Of a stretch of DNA of 32,282 nucleotides, positions 9,508-17,691 are shown one piece after another. The position numbers and the translations under genes are program-made. Origin of the DNA: Candidatus Muproteobacteria bacterium RBG_16_65_34 (GTDB lineage Bacteria > Pseudomonadota > Gammaproteobacteria > Acidiferrobacterales > Sulfurifustaceae); NCBI GenBank assembly GCA_001785115.1, contig MFSU01000028.1, forward strand, positions 1-32,282, given 5' to 3'. Positions within the stretch are counted from its first letter, which is position 1. Every line of letters begins with the position of its first letter. Under the pieces are notes generated by a model. That model saw only the letters and a program-made list of their open reading frames with translations, was not told where the DNA came from and did not search any database.

Positions 9508-10152
9508 CTAGTCCACCCCAATTGGTAGTTTGTAGTTTGCGTTAATTCCAGCAATTCGACGCTTCATCTCTTTAATGCTAAGTGTAGCTGATTCATATTC
9601 CAGTCGATCCGCCCACATTTTCCACAGTCTGAGTAGATTGCTGTGATTAATAGTTGTTGATGACTGCATTTCGATATGCCATGGCAAAATCAATTCTGCG
9701 CATTGGCAATAAGCGCTTCCGGAACCGGAATAACCTACGGATTCGTCCGCGACTCCAGAAACAAAATATAAAGAATACTTTTCAAGCGCATTGATAAATG
9801 GAATTAGTACATCGTAGTGTTCCGCGAGTCGCTCACATTCATTTACACGTTGCTCTTCAGGTAAGTTGACGTGAATTTTGATTGAGTCGTGGGACCTCTC
9901 GTATTCAATAGAATCGAATATGGCCAACCCCTCATCTTCAGCAATCTTCAGCAGTTGGCTGTGTAACGGTATAATTTCCTGAGCAAAGAATTCACTCTGT
10001 TCGACCGCAAGTCGCAATGCATCTCGCTGGGAAGTTATTTTGATATTCTTTTTGGCAACACGGATTTGGATAAGAACAAACATCCCTACTAAGACAAGCA
10101 AAGGTCCTGAAGCAAAATATATAAGCTCAAGAATTTGGCGTATATCATTCAT
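9508..10152 (-). CDS. Hypothetical protein with one N-terminal TM helix, cassette-borne
   Basis: 214 aa; IYFASGPLLVLVGMFVLIQI near N-terminus, then a cytoplasmic helical region. AT-rich relative to flanks. Start codon about 13 nt from the attC-like site. Confidence 0.75.
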   Translation of the reverse strand: MNDIRQILELIYFASGPLLVLVGMFVLIQIRVAKKNIKITSQRDALRLAVEQSEFFAQEIIPLHSQLLKIAEDEGLAIFDSIEYERSHDSIKIHVNLPEEQRVNECERLAEHYDVLIPFINALEKYSLYFVSGVADESVGYSGSGSAYCQCAELILPWHIEMQSSTTINHSNLLRLWKMWADRLEYESATLSIKEMKRRIAGINANYKLPIGVD

Positions 10153-10164
10153 TATTTACTCCGG

Positions 10165-10231
10165 GCATAACGTTCCGGTTCAGGCGCGGCGGCGCGTCAG
10201 CGACGACGTCGCCTGGAACCGGGGGTTAGGC
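10165..10231 (-). other. attC-like integron recombination site
   Basis: Minus strand: GCCTAAC CCCCGGTTCCAGGCG...GCGCCTGAACCGGAAC GTTATGC. Terminal R boxes and inner arms CCGGTTCCAGGC / GCCT-GAACCGG pair with one extrahelical base. Confidence 0.78.
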
Positions 10232-10726
10232 ATCTTCTGTACCGGGGTATGGGATGCCAAGATCGTTAGCAATGATTTCAAACCCACGCTCATTCTTGTA
10301 TTTCTCCATATCTTTCCCTTTCGTCAAAACCCTCTCCCAGCCCGACACAGCCTTCTGATGGTTTTCTTGGATGAATTTGACGGGAAGCGTGTAGAACTCC
10401 GGTTCAGCAAAACCTTCACGAATTGGTTTTTTCTTGTAGTAATAACCGTTATTCAAGAAAACAACAATGACGTAATCGAAAGCCGAGAACGATTTTTCTT
10501 TAACGGGAAAAGCACGGTCACTATCAGTTTGGTACCGGCTTTTAACTTGCACTCGAATTTGCTCTGCACTCTTTCTGGGGTCTGGATGTATACAGATAAG
10601 ATCATAGCCTTCATTGTTCGGTGGAGCCTTGTACGCAAGGATATTGCGACGCATAAGATGACCAATGACAAGGTGCTCGGCACCAAGCGAGACAACAGGG
10701 TATCGGCGTGCGTCTTTGTTTCCCAT
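10226..10726 (-). CDS. Putative PD-(D/E)XK-type nuclease-fold protein, cassette-borne
   Basis: SLGAEHLVIGHLMRRNILAYKAPPNNEGYDLICIHPDPRKSAEQIRVQVKSRYQT resembles E...YDL...QVKS motifs of Hjc/DUF4365-like folds; stop codon lies inside the attC R box. Confidence 0.65.
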   Translation of the reverse strand: MGNKDARRYPVVSLGAEHLVIGHLMRRNILAYKAPPNNEGYDLICIHPDPRKSAEQIRVQVKSRYQTDSDRAFPVKEKSFSAFDYVIVVFLNNGYYYKKKPIREGFAEPEFYTLPVKFIQENHQKAVSGWERVLTKGKDMEKYKNERGFEIIANDLGIPYPGTEDA

Positions 10727-10742
10727 GCGATATCTTTAAGAT

Positions 10743-10749
10743 GCCTAAC
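10743..10749. other. Integron-type core site (GTTAGGC on minus strand) upstream of the cassette gene
   Basis: Minus strand TAATAAGTTAGGCATC, 17 nt before the ATG of the 10226-10726 gene; matches GTTRRRY. Confidence 0.5.
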
Positions 10750-10844
10750 TTATTAGACCGCGTAGAAACTCATGGAAACCGTTGCCAGATATAGCACCAG
10801 GTTTCTATATCTGGAAACCAGATTCCACATATGTAACCCTCGTC

Positions 10845-11204
10845 GCTTCACGATGCGGTAGCCAAGCCCGAGGGCGCGCACCCTTTCGTGAGGCAGCCGC
10901 CAGAGCTTTTCCGCGGGCGACCACTGCCCGCCGCAGCCGTGCGAACTTTCTCGCGCAGCTCGCGCTCGCGATAGAAGACGCGGACGCCGACCGTGCGCGG
11001 AGTTTTTTGGCGCCGGTACTTCCTCGACGGCGGGCTCGGGCGGCGGACTTGAGCTCGTTTCCTCGACGATCAGCTCGACGGTCTTGTAGCGCTTCTTCGC
11101 CTCGGTATCGCAGCGGTAACGGACGCACCGAGTCGCGAGCCGTAGGGTTGCAGCAGTCGCTGCGTGCCCTTCTGACCCGGACGGCGGACGGCCAAGTCGT
11201 GCAT
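10845..11204 (-). pseudogene. Frameshifted conserved hypothetical protein
   Basis: Three frames give MHDLAVRRPGQKGTQRLLQPYGSRL / CVRYRCDTEAKKRYKTVELIVEET / VGVRVFYRERELREKVRTAA and GQWSPAEKLWRLPHERVRALGLGYRIVKRRG, which together resemble one small conserved proteobacterial protein. Confidence 0.7.
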
Positions 11205-11529
11205 GACGCTCCCTCGCTTGTTGTTGTTCGCTCGGCGCGTGTCAGCTTACGCCTGGGGGCCGGATTTCGGCAAGCTTGAGGGTCGTGCCGCCGGCGCCTC
11301 GTAGGCGAGCAGGACACCGAGGGCGGCCGAAGCGGGAGTGAGGTTTTGTTTTTCCGGTCCCCGTAGCGCACGCCGAGTATCGCAGCCCCACCGGGAGCAT
11401 TTAAGCGAGTATTGATCGAGCCCGAGGCGCGTTGTTGAGCGCCCGGCGAGTTACGCAGCGCCCGATGGGGCGAGAAACGCAGGACACCGCGCTGAAAGCG
11501 CGGCGCGCGCTCCGGGGCGGATTTCTTTT

Positions 11530-11566
11530 GGTGACTTTTCTTTCGGCCGAACAAAGAAAAGTCGCC
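11530..11566. repeat. Long-stem hairpin repeat, copy 1
   Basis: ggtgacttttcttt cggccgaac aaagaaaagtcgcc, followed by tgccgcgggtcagccacccgcaa; matches 32240-32275 in opposite orientation. Confidence 0.88.
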
Positions 11567-11622
11567 TGCCGCGGGTCAGCCACCCGCAATTACAAAGCGC
11601 GGCCGCGGGCCGCCCGAAAAAC

Positions 11623-12462
11623 TTATCCTCCTTTCCGCAACGCCGCGATCACCGACTTCGTCTCCGGCCGCACGCCGTGCCAGACGAGATACGACTCGGC
11701 GGCCTGCTCGACGAGCATCCCGAGGCCGTCGGCGATGCGCTCCGCGCCGTGGAGCGCGGCCCAGTCCATGAACGGCGTGGCCTTGTCGCCGTACATCATG
11801 TCATAGGCGAGCGCGTGGTTGGCGAAGAGGTTTTCGGGCAGCGGCGGGACCTCGCCCTTCAGGCTCGCCGCGGTGCCGTTGATGACGATATCGAAGCGCT
11901 TGCCTTTGAGCTCGTTGAAGCCGCAGGCCTCGATCCTGCCGAAGTGCGCGAACTCCTCGGCCAGTTCCTTGCCCTTAGACACCGTGCGGTTGGCGATTAC
12001 GAGCAGCGCCGGGTGGTGTTTGAGAAGCGGCGCGAGCACGCCGCGCACCGCCCCGCCGGCGCCGAGCACGAGCACCTTCTTGTCCTTGATCGCGACTTCC
12101 AGATTCTTGGTGAGGTCGTGCACCAGCCCGGCGCCGTCGGTGTTGTCGCCGAAGACCGTGCCGTCGGGCTCGAAGCGGATGGTGTTGACTGCGCCGGCGA
12201 GCTTGGCGCGGTCGCTCAGGTGATCGGCGAGCCGGAAAGCGTCGAGCTTGAACGGCACGGTGACGTTCAAACCGCGCCCGCCCGCGGCGCGGAACTGCGC
12301 GAGGGCCTGGGCAAATCCGCCCGGATCGACCTCGATCGCGGTGTATTCGATGCGGTGCTTGAACTGATGGGCGAAGAGCGTGTGGATGCGCGGCGACTTG
12401 CTGTGGGCCACCGGGCTGCCCATCACGGCGAACTGAAGCGACGCAGATTCGATATCGGCCAT
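11623..12462 (-). CDS. aroE: Shikimate dehydrogenase
   Basis: FAVMGSPVAHSKSPRIHTLFAHQF...GLNVTVPFKLDAF...VLVLGAGGAVRGVLAPLL...NGTAASL. Confidence 0.96.
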   Translation of the reverse strand: MADIESASLQFAVMGSPVAHSKSPRIHTLFAHQFKHRIEYTAIEVDPGGFAQALAQFRAAGGRGLNVTVPFKLDAFRLADHLSDRAKLAGAVNTIRFEPDGTVFGDNTDGAGLVHDLTKNLEVAIKDKKVLVLGAGGAVRGVLAPLLKHHPALLVIANRTVSKGKELAEEFAHFGRIEACGFNELKGKRFDIVINGTAASLKGEVPPLPENLFANHALAYDMMYGDKATPFMDWAALHGAERIADGLGMLVEQAAESYLVWHGVRPETKSVIAALRKGG

Positions 12463-12508
12463 GACGTAATCTTACGCGGAGTCCCGGGCCGGTGAGAACA
12501 GCGCCATT

Positions 12509-13192
12509 TCAGGCGTGCGGCCGATGGGGCGCGAGGTGCGCGAGAACGATATCGTACAGCTCGTTCAGCCGCCGATGGAAGAAGTGTCCCGCGCCGGGAA
12601 GGCTCACAAGCTGCGGCGCGGGTTGGAGCCCCTGCGCCCACTCCCGCACCGCAGGCGCGGGCACCACCTCGTCGGCCGCGCCCTGGACGATGAGCGCCGG
12701 CGCACGCGGCGCAAGCGCGGCAAAATCGTAAAGCGGCACGGGCGGCGCGACCAGCACGAGCCGCGCGACCGGGAAGCGCGCCGCCGCGCGCAGCGCCACG
12801 TACGCCCCGAAGGAAAACCCGGCGAGCCAGAGTTCGTCCCGCGGACGTCGTGCGCGCACCCATTCGAGCACGGCGAGGAGATCTTCGGTCTCGCCGACCC
12901 CGAGATCGTACGCGCCTTCGCTTTTTCCGACGCCGCGGAAATTGAAGCGCAGCGTGCGCGCCCCAAGCGCGCCGAACGCGCGCGCGAGCGTGTGCACCAC
13001 CTTGTTGTGCAGGGTGCCGCCGTGCAGCGAGTGCGGGTGGCAGATCACCGCGGTCGCCGCGCCCGCCCGGTCTTCCTCCCTGCCTGTGCGATGCACGCAG
13101 ACAGGCGGGCACGCCGTGAGCGCCTCGAGCCTACCGGCCGGGCCGGCCAGGCTCACGGCGGCATCGCAGGGAAAATCCTCGTGGCCGGTCAT
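12509..13192 (-). CDS. Alpha/beta hydrolase
   Basis: VICHPHSLHGGTLHNKVVHTLARAFGALGARTLRFNFRGVGKSEGAYDLGVGETEDLLAVLEW...LAGFSFGAYVAL...GAGHFFH. Confidence 0.92.
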   Translation of the reverse strand: MTGHEDFPCDAAVSLAGPAGRLEALTACPPVCVHRTGREEDRAGAATAVICHPHSLHGGTLHNKVVHTLARAFGALGARTLRFNFRGVGKSEGAYDLGVGETEDLLAVLEWVRARRPRDELWLAGFSFGAYVALRAAARFPVARLVLVAPPVPLYDFAALAPRAPALIVQGAADEVVPAPAVREWAQGLQPAPQLVSLPGAGHFFHRRLNELYDIVLAHLAPHRPHA

Positions 13193-13354
13193 GATCCTAA
13201 AAATGGCGATTGCATCCGCAGATTACGCAGATTTCCGCAGATTTTAAGAATGGGATTGACGCTCCTTACTCTCGCCCGGGTGCGCCAGGCAGTCATTCGA
13301 ACCAAATGATTCATCTGCGAAATCTGCGGACAACTGCTTTTTCCAGGATGATCC
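13193..13354. repeat. Dispersed ~160-bp palindromic element, copy A
   Basis: gatcctaaaaatggcgattgcatccgcagattacgcagatttccgcagattttaagaatg...aggcagtcattcgaacca...caactgctttttccaggatg; near-identical ends to 17522-17683. Confidence 0.92.
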
Positions 13355-13383
13355 ACCCATTGCCGGGGACGCGGCCGCCGCGG

Positions 13384-14397
13384 CTAAGCGAGCACGATGG
13401 CGAGATAGGCCAGATAGCAGAGCCCGTTCACGACCATGTGATAGGGCTTGAGCGCGCCGCGGCGCAACTGAACGAGCAGATAGGCGCTCGCGGCGAGCGT
13501 GAGCACCAGGCCCGCGATGACCTCCGGCCGCGGCTCCCAGGGGGTGAGCAGGATGCCGAGCGCCGGCAGGAGCGAGCCCTGGAACACCATCGCGCCCGTG
13601 ACATTGCCGAAGGCGAGCGTATCGCGCCCGCGGCGTATCCACAGGATGCTGTTCACCTTCTCGGGCAGCTCCGTCGCCACCGGGACAATGAGGAGCGCGA
13701 GCGTAAGCGCCGAGATGCCGAGCAGAAGCGAGAGCTCCTCCACGCCTTGCACGAAGCCGTGCGCGCCGGCGATGATCAGGGCCAGACCGGTCCCGAGCTG
13801 CGCCAGCACCACGAACATATTCTCGCGCAACCCGAAGCGCCCGAGGAGGTGCGTGAGATACAGCGGATTGTCCGCCGCCGTGGCGTGGCCGTCGGCCACG
13901 AGCCGCGCGGAGGCACGGATGGTGAGCATCAGATACACGAAATACAGCACGACCAGCGTGAGCGCGATCACGCCGCGCGCGAGCGCGAGCTCGTGCGGTA
14001 TGAATATCGCGACCGTGCCGAGCGCGAACGCCGCCAGGAACCAGGAAAGATCGCGCTTGAGCCCGCTGCGCTCCGGGTGAAAATGCCCGCTCCACCCGCG
14101 CTTGTGCGCGGCGAACGCGGCCATGAGAAACAGGGTGAGGGTCGAGAGCATGAGCGGCGCGCCGAGGATCGCGCCCACGCCGACCTCCTCGCGCACCTGC
14201 TGGGTCGCCGCGCTGGAGAGGACCGCAACGATCGGCACCATGGTTTCGGGCAGCGCCGTGCCCACGGCGGCGAAGATGGAGCCGGTAACGCCTTCGGAAA
14301 TTTTGAGACGCTGGCCCATGTGCTCCAGGGCGTTGGTGAAGGTTTCGGCCCCGACGAGAATAATGAGCAGGGCGATCAGGAGAAGGATGAGGGTCAT
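13384..14397 (-). CDS. Sodium:calcium antiporter-like membrane protein (CaCA superfamily)
   Basis: 337 aa, multi-TM; GVTGSIFAAVGTALPETMVPIVAVL and GISALTLALLIVPVATELPEKVNSILWI alpha-repeat motifs. Confidence 0.9.
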   Translation of the reverse strand: MTLILLLIALLIILVGAETFTNALEHMGQRLKISEGVTGSIFAAVGTALPETMVPIVAVLSSAATQQVREEVGVGAILGAPLMLSTLTLFLMAAFAAHKRGWSGHFHPERSGLKRDLSWFLAAFALGTVAIFIPHELALARGVIALTLVVLYFVYLMLTIRASARLVADGHATAADNPLYLTHLLGRFGLRENMFVVLAQLGTGLALIIAGAHGFVQGVEELSLLLGISALTLALLIVPVATELPEKVNSILWIRRGRDTLAFGNVTGAMVFQGSLLPALGILLTPWEPRPEVIAGLVLTLAASAYLLVQLRRGALKPYHMVVNGLCYLAYLAIVLA

Positions 14398-14405
14398 ATT
14401 TAGGC

Positions 14406-14472
14406 AGTTTCGAGTGTCAAGTTTCGAGTTGCGAGTTTAACTGCTCGGAAAAATCTTTCTTGCTACTTGCTA
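14406..14472. repeat. Heptamer arrays between GST and antiporter genes
   Basis: AGTTTCG AGTGTCA AGTTTCG AGTTGCG AGTTTAA (14406-14440), then CTTGCTA CTTGCTA (14459-14472), which includes the GST stop codon. Confidence 0.9.
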
Positions 14473-15168
14473 CTTTTGCGGCGGGCGGGTTTCGATGAGC
14501 GAGGGACGCGCGCTGATGCCGGCGAGCCAGCGCGCCAGGCGCGGATGGCGCGCGCGCCAGTCGTGGGGGTAGCGGAAATCGATGTACTCGAGCGCCACGC
14601 CGAGCGCGAGATCCGCCACGCTGAGGCGCTCCGGTACGAGCCAGGGTCCGTCCTTGAGCCGCCGCTCGGCATAGTCCAGGGCACGCGCGATCTTTTCTTC
14701 CTGGCGCGCGATCTCCGGCGCCGACTGCTGCGCCGCGGGCCGGCGTGTCTCCATGACGCGCGCGACGGTGGCATCGAGAATGCCGTCCGCCAGCGCCTCC
14801 CAACGCAACATCTCCCAGCGCGCCGCGCCGGATGCAGCGAGCAGCGGCGGGGACGCGAGCGTATCGAGATACTCGACGATCACCGGCGAATCGAACAACG
14901 TGTCGCCGATGGGATCGAGGAGAGGGCCGCGCGCCGAGACGGAAGCCCTACGCGCTTCGCTCGTTCGTCCTGTCATTTGATGAGGCGCGTCTGCGGTTTC
15001 GCCGTCGAGTGCGAGCACCGGCACCTTGCCGAGCGGATTGAGCGCCGGCACCGGGCTCCCCGGATCGCCGGGTCCGGCGACGACGAACTCGACCGGGAGG
15101 TTCTTCTCCCTGATGAGCACGCGCACCTTGCGCACGTAGGGCGATGTCAACGAGCCGTAAAGTTTCAT
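14470..15168 (-). CDS. Glutathione S-transferase family protein
   Basis: MKLYGSLTSPYVRKVRVLIREKNLPVEFV...NPLGKVPVLALDG...SPVIVEYLDTL...SVADLALGVALEYIDFR. Confidence 0.93.
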   Translation of the reverse strand: MKLYGSLTSPYVRKVRVLIREKNLPVEFVVAGPGDPGSPVPALNPLGKVPVLALDGETADAPHQMTGRTSEARRASVSARGPLLDPIGDTLFDSPVIVEYLDTLASPPLLAASGAARWEMLRWEALADGILDATVARVMETRRPAAQQSAPEIARQEEKIARALDYAERRLKDGPWLVPERLSVADLALGVALEYIDFRYPHDWRARHPRLARWLAGISARPSLIETRPPQK

Positions 15169-15189
15169 GACGATACCCGAAATATTTTT

Positions 15190-15287
15190 GGAACCGCAGA
15201 TAAACGCAGATGAACGCGAATAAAAACGCGTGCGAACCGGTGCATCTCTTTTGATCTGCGTTTATCTGCGTTCATCTGCGGTTTCAG
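15190..15287. repeat. Palindromic 10-bp-period element (CGCAGATAAA type)
   Basis: ggaaccgcagataaacgcagatgaacgcg ... gatctgcgtttatctgcgttcatctgcggtttc; inverted arms. Confidence 0.92.
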
Positions 15288-15290
15288 AAA

Positions 15291-16148
15291 TCATAAATAG
15301 TCCGCCAACAACCCCGTGAACACCGCCGCGCCGAAGCGGTTGTTGTTCAAGAACGCCTGGAAGCAGCCCTCGCGCGAGCGCTCGCGGATGAGGCGCTGCT
15401 GATACGCGGCGAGTCCCGCCGCAACCGCGAGCCCGAAATAGTACGCCATCCCGCGACCGGCGACAGCTCCGATCAGCACGAGCAGCCCGAGCGCCGCCGT
15501 GTGGCTCAATCCTACCATCAGGCGATCGTAGGTCCCGAACAAAATGGCGGTGGATTTGATGCCGATGCGGAGGTCGTCGTCGCGGTCGACCATGGCATAG
15601 GCCGTATCGTAGGCGATGACCCAGAGAACATTCGCGGCGAACAGCACCCAGGCGAGCGGCGGCACCGCCCCGGTCTGCGCCGCGAACGCCATCGGGATCG
15701 ACCAGCCGAAGGCCACGCCCAGATAGAGCTGCGGCAGGTGCGTGTAGCGCTTGGTGAACGGATAGCTCGCCCCAAGCAGCACCGCGACCGCGGACAGCGC
15801 GATCGTGAGTGGGTTCATGAACAGCACCAGACCGAAAGCAGCCACGCAGAGAATGACGAACAGCACGAGCGCCTCCCTGGGCGAAACGCGCCCGGCGGCG
15901 ATGGGGCGCTCGCGCGTGCGCTCAACGTGCGGATCGAAGTCGCGGTCGGCGTAGTCGTTGATGACACAGCCCGCCGAGCGCATGAGCACCACGCCGAGCA
16001 CGAACACGATAAGCACCTTGAGGTCGGGCCGCCCCTGCCCCGCGATCCACAGCGCCCACAGCGTCGGCCACAACAGAAGCAAAATGCCGATCGGCCGGTG
16101 CAGACGCATGAGCAGGGCGTACTCTCTGAGGCGCAGCGCAAACGTCAT
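15291..16148 (-). CDS. ubiA: 4-hydroxybenzoate polyprenyltransferase
   Basis: [22 protein letters not shown]...[30 protein letters not shown]...[26 protein letters not shown]. Confidence 0.96.
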   Translation of the reverse strand: MTFALRLREYALLMRLHRPIGILLLLWPTLWALWIAGQGRPDLKVLIVFVLGVVLMRSAGCVINDYADRDFDPHVERTRERPIAAGRVSPREALVLFVILCVAAFGLVLFMNPLTIALSAVAVLLGASYPFTKRYTHLPQLYLGVAFGWSIPMAFAAQTGAVPPLAWVLFAANVLWVIAYDTAYAMVDRDDDLRIGIKSTAILFGTYDRLMVGLSHTAALGLLVLIGAVAGRGMAYYFGLAVAAGLAAYQQRLIRERSREGCFQAFLNNNRFGAAVFTGLLADYL

Positions 16149-16804
16149 GACGGGAAGGCCCCCAACTCCGGCAGAAAGAATTCGCTTACCAACAGCGGCC
16201 GATCGCCGAGATAAAACAGCGAGCGCCGGCCCCAGATCGCCCGCGGCGGGCGCGGGAGCCGCGCCGCAACGAGGCCGAACAGACGGTCGCGCGGCGTGAG
16301 GCACGTCACCTCGAGCTCGCCGCGGCGCACCGAGTGCTCGGCGAAGAGCAGCGCACCGAGCGAACGCGCGCGCAGGTGCTTGAGCCGGCGCCAGCGACCG
16401 GTGAGCGTGGCGTCGGGAACCACGGTGCGGGCGTACACCCACGGCGCGGCGCCGCAATAGAGATGCACCTGCCGCACCAGCACCATGGTCTCGGGACGCA
16501 GACCCAACGCCCGGGACTCATTGCGCAGCGGGCGCTCGCGCCGCTGGCACAGCACTTCGACCCGAAAGGCGCCGCGACAGGACGACTGGATGCGCCGCGT
16601 GAGCGAGTCGGCGTCGAGCAGCCAGGGCAGCCGATCGCCGGGCACGCCGGAGCGCAGCAGCCGCCGCGCCGGAATCCACAGCGGTTCCGCGTGCGGGTCC
16701 GAGGCAACGGAAGCGGCGGCAGGCGTCATCGAGTCTGCGGATGAAAAAAGAGGCATCCTAGCAGAATGCGCCGCAGCGGTCAGCGCAACGCGCGCCGTTT
16801 CCAC
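16145..16804 (-). CDS. ubiC: Chorismate pyruvate-lyase (true start may be downstream of 16804)
   Basis: [70 protein letters not shown]; 4-nt overlap with ubiA. Confidence 0.92.
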   Translation of the reverse strand: METARVALTAAAHSARMPLFSSADSMTPAAASVASDPHAEPLWIPARRLLRSGVPGDRLPWLLDADSLTRRIQSSCRGAFRVEVLCQRRERPLRNESRALGLRPETMVLVRQVHLYCGAAPWVYARTVVPDATLTGRWRRLKHLRARSLGALLFAEHSVRRGELEVTCLTPRDRLFGLVAARLPRPPRAIWGRRSLFYLGDRPLLVSEFFLPELGAFPS

Positions 16805-16892
16805 GATCCAAAAAAAACGCCGGCACGCATTCCCGAAATCGCGCCATTCTCGTTATCATCGCTCTGTAACGATGCACGGGGTGACAAGAACC

Positions 16893-17381
16893 ATGAGGGC
16901 TTATTTGGGTTTCACCGTTTTGGCGTTTCTGATATCGCTGGAAACCGCCGCCGCGGACCAGCTCGCGGCGGAAGCGGGATATGGCTTCGGCAACTCCTAC
17001 CGCGCGGAGGGTCTTTTTCTGCGGTACCAGAAGGACGCGCCGCCGTTATGGGATCGGAAGAGTTTTTACGATGTCGCGCTGGCCCGGTGGAACGGCAAGA
17101 ACTGGAACAACGCGATCAGCGTCGCGCGCGGCCTGCAATGGGATCTGCACGAGAACAGTTATGTCAGCGCGAGTTTCGGTCTGGCCTATGCCGACCGCGT
17201 CACCGGCAATTTCGGCACGCGCGCGCAGTTTATATTACGCCTCGCCGCGGGTCGCTCGTTCGGGGACTATGACCTGTCCGTCGGCGTCATCCATTACTCG
17301 AACGGACATATACTGGTCGGCTGGGACGGTCCCAACAGCGGCGAGAACTACCTGACCGTCCTGCTCGCGCGCCACCTCTAA
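16893..17381 (+). CDS. PagL-like lipid A deacylase / acyloxyacyl hydrolase family
   Basis: Signal peptide plus beta-barrel-like repeats; C-terminal IHYSNGHILVGWDGPNSGENYLTVLLARHL resembles the PagL His-x-Ser motif and PNxG. Confidence 0.8.
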   Translation: MRAYLGFTVLAFLISLETAAADQLAAEAGYGFGNSYRAEGLFLRYQKDAPPLWDRKSFYDVALARWNGKNWNNAISVARGLQWDLHENSYVSASFGLAYADRVTGNFGTRAQFILRLAAGRSFGDYDLSVGVIHYSNGHILVGWDGPNSGENYLTVLLARHL

Positions 17382-17397
17382 AAATACCTGAAAAGAT

Positions 17398-17434
17398 ATT
17401 TTTCACCGCAGAGAGCGCAGAGCACGCAGAGAAA
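17398..17434. repeat. 9-bp-period repeat (CGCAGAGAG type), degenerate
   Basis: tttttcaccgcagagagcgcagagcacgcagagaaaat. Confidence 0.75.
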
Positions 17435-17521
17435 ATCCATTTCTGTTTCAGTAGCTTCGTGCCTCTACAGCGCTGCGGTGGGCCGGATGTACCGTGAATA
17501 ACGGGAATTTGTGGTTCCCTT

Positions 17522-17683
17522 GATCCTAAAAACGGCGATTGCATCCGCAGATTACGCAGATTTCCGCAGATTTTAAGAATGTTATCGACTCTTCTTCTCT
17601 CACCCTATGGGTGCGTCAGGCAGTCATTCAAACCAGTTGATTCATCTGCGTTCATCTGCGGTTAACTGCTTTTTCTAGGATGG
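17522..17683. repeat. Dispersed ~160-bp palindromic element, copy B
   Basis: gatcctaaaaacggcgattgcatccgcagattacgcagatttccgcagattttaagaatg...gcgtcaggcagtcattcaaacca...taactgctttttctaggatg. Confidence 0.92.
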
Positions 17684-17691
17684 GCGGCTTG

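Noticed and set aside
10805-11554. Arg-rich 249-aa minus ORF
   Set aside because: Explained by a frameshifted pseudogene (10845-11204) plus the hairpin repeat region; not a real intact protein.
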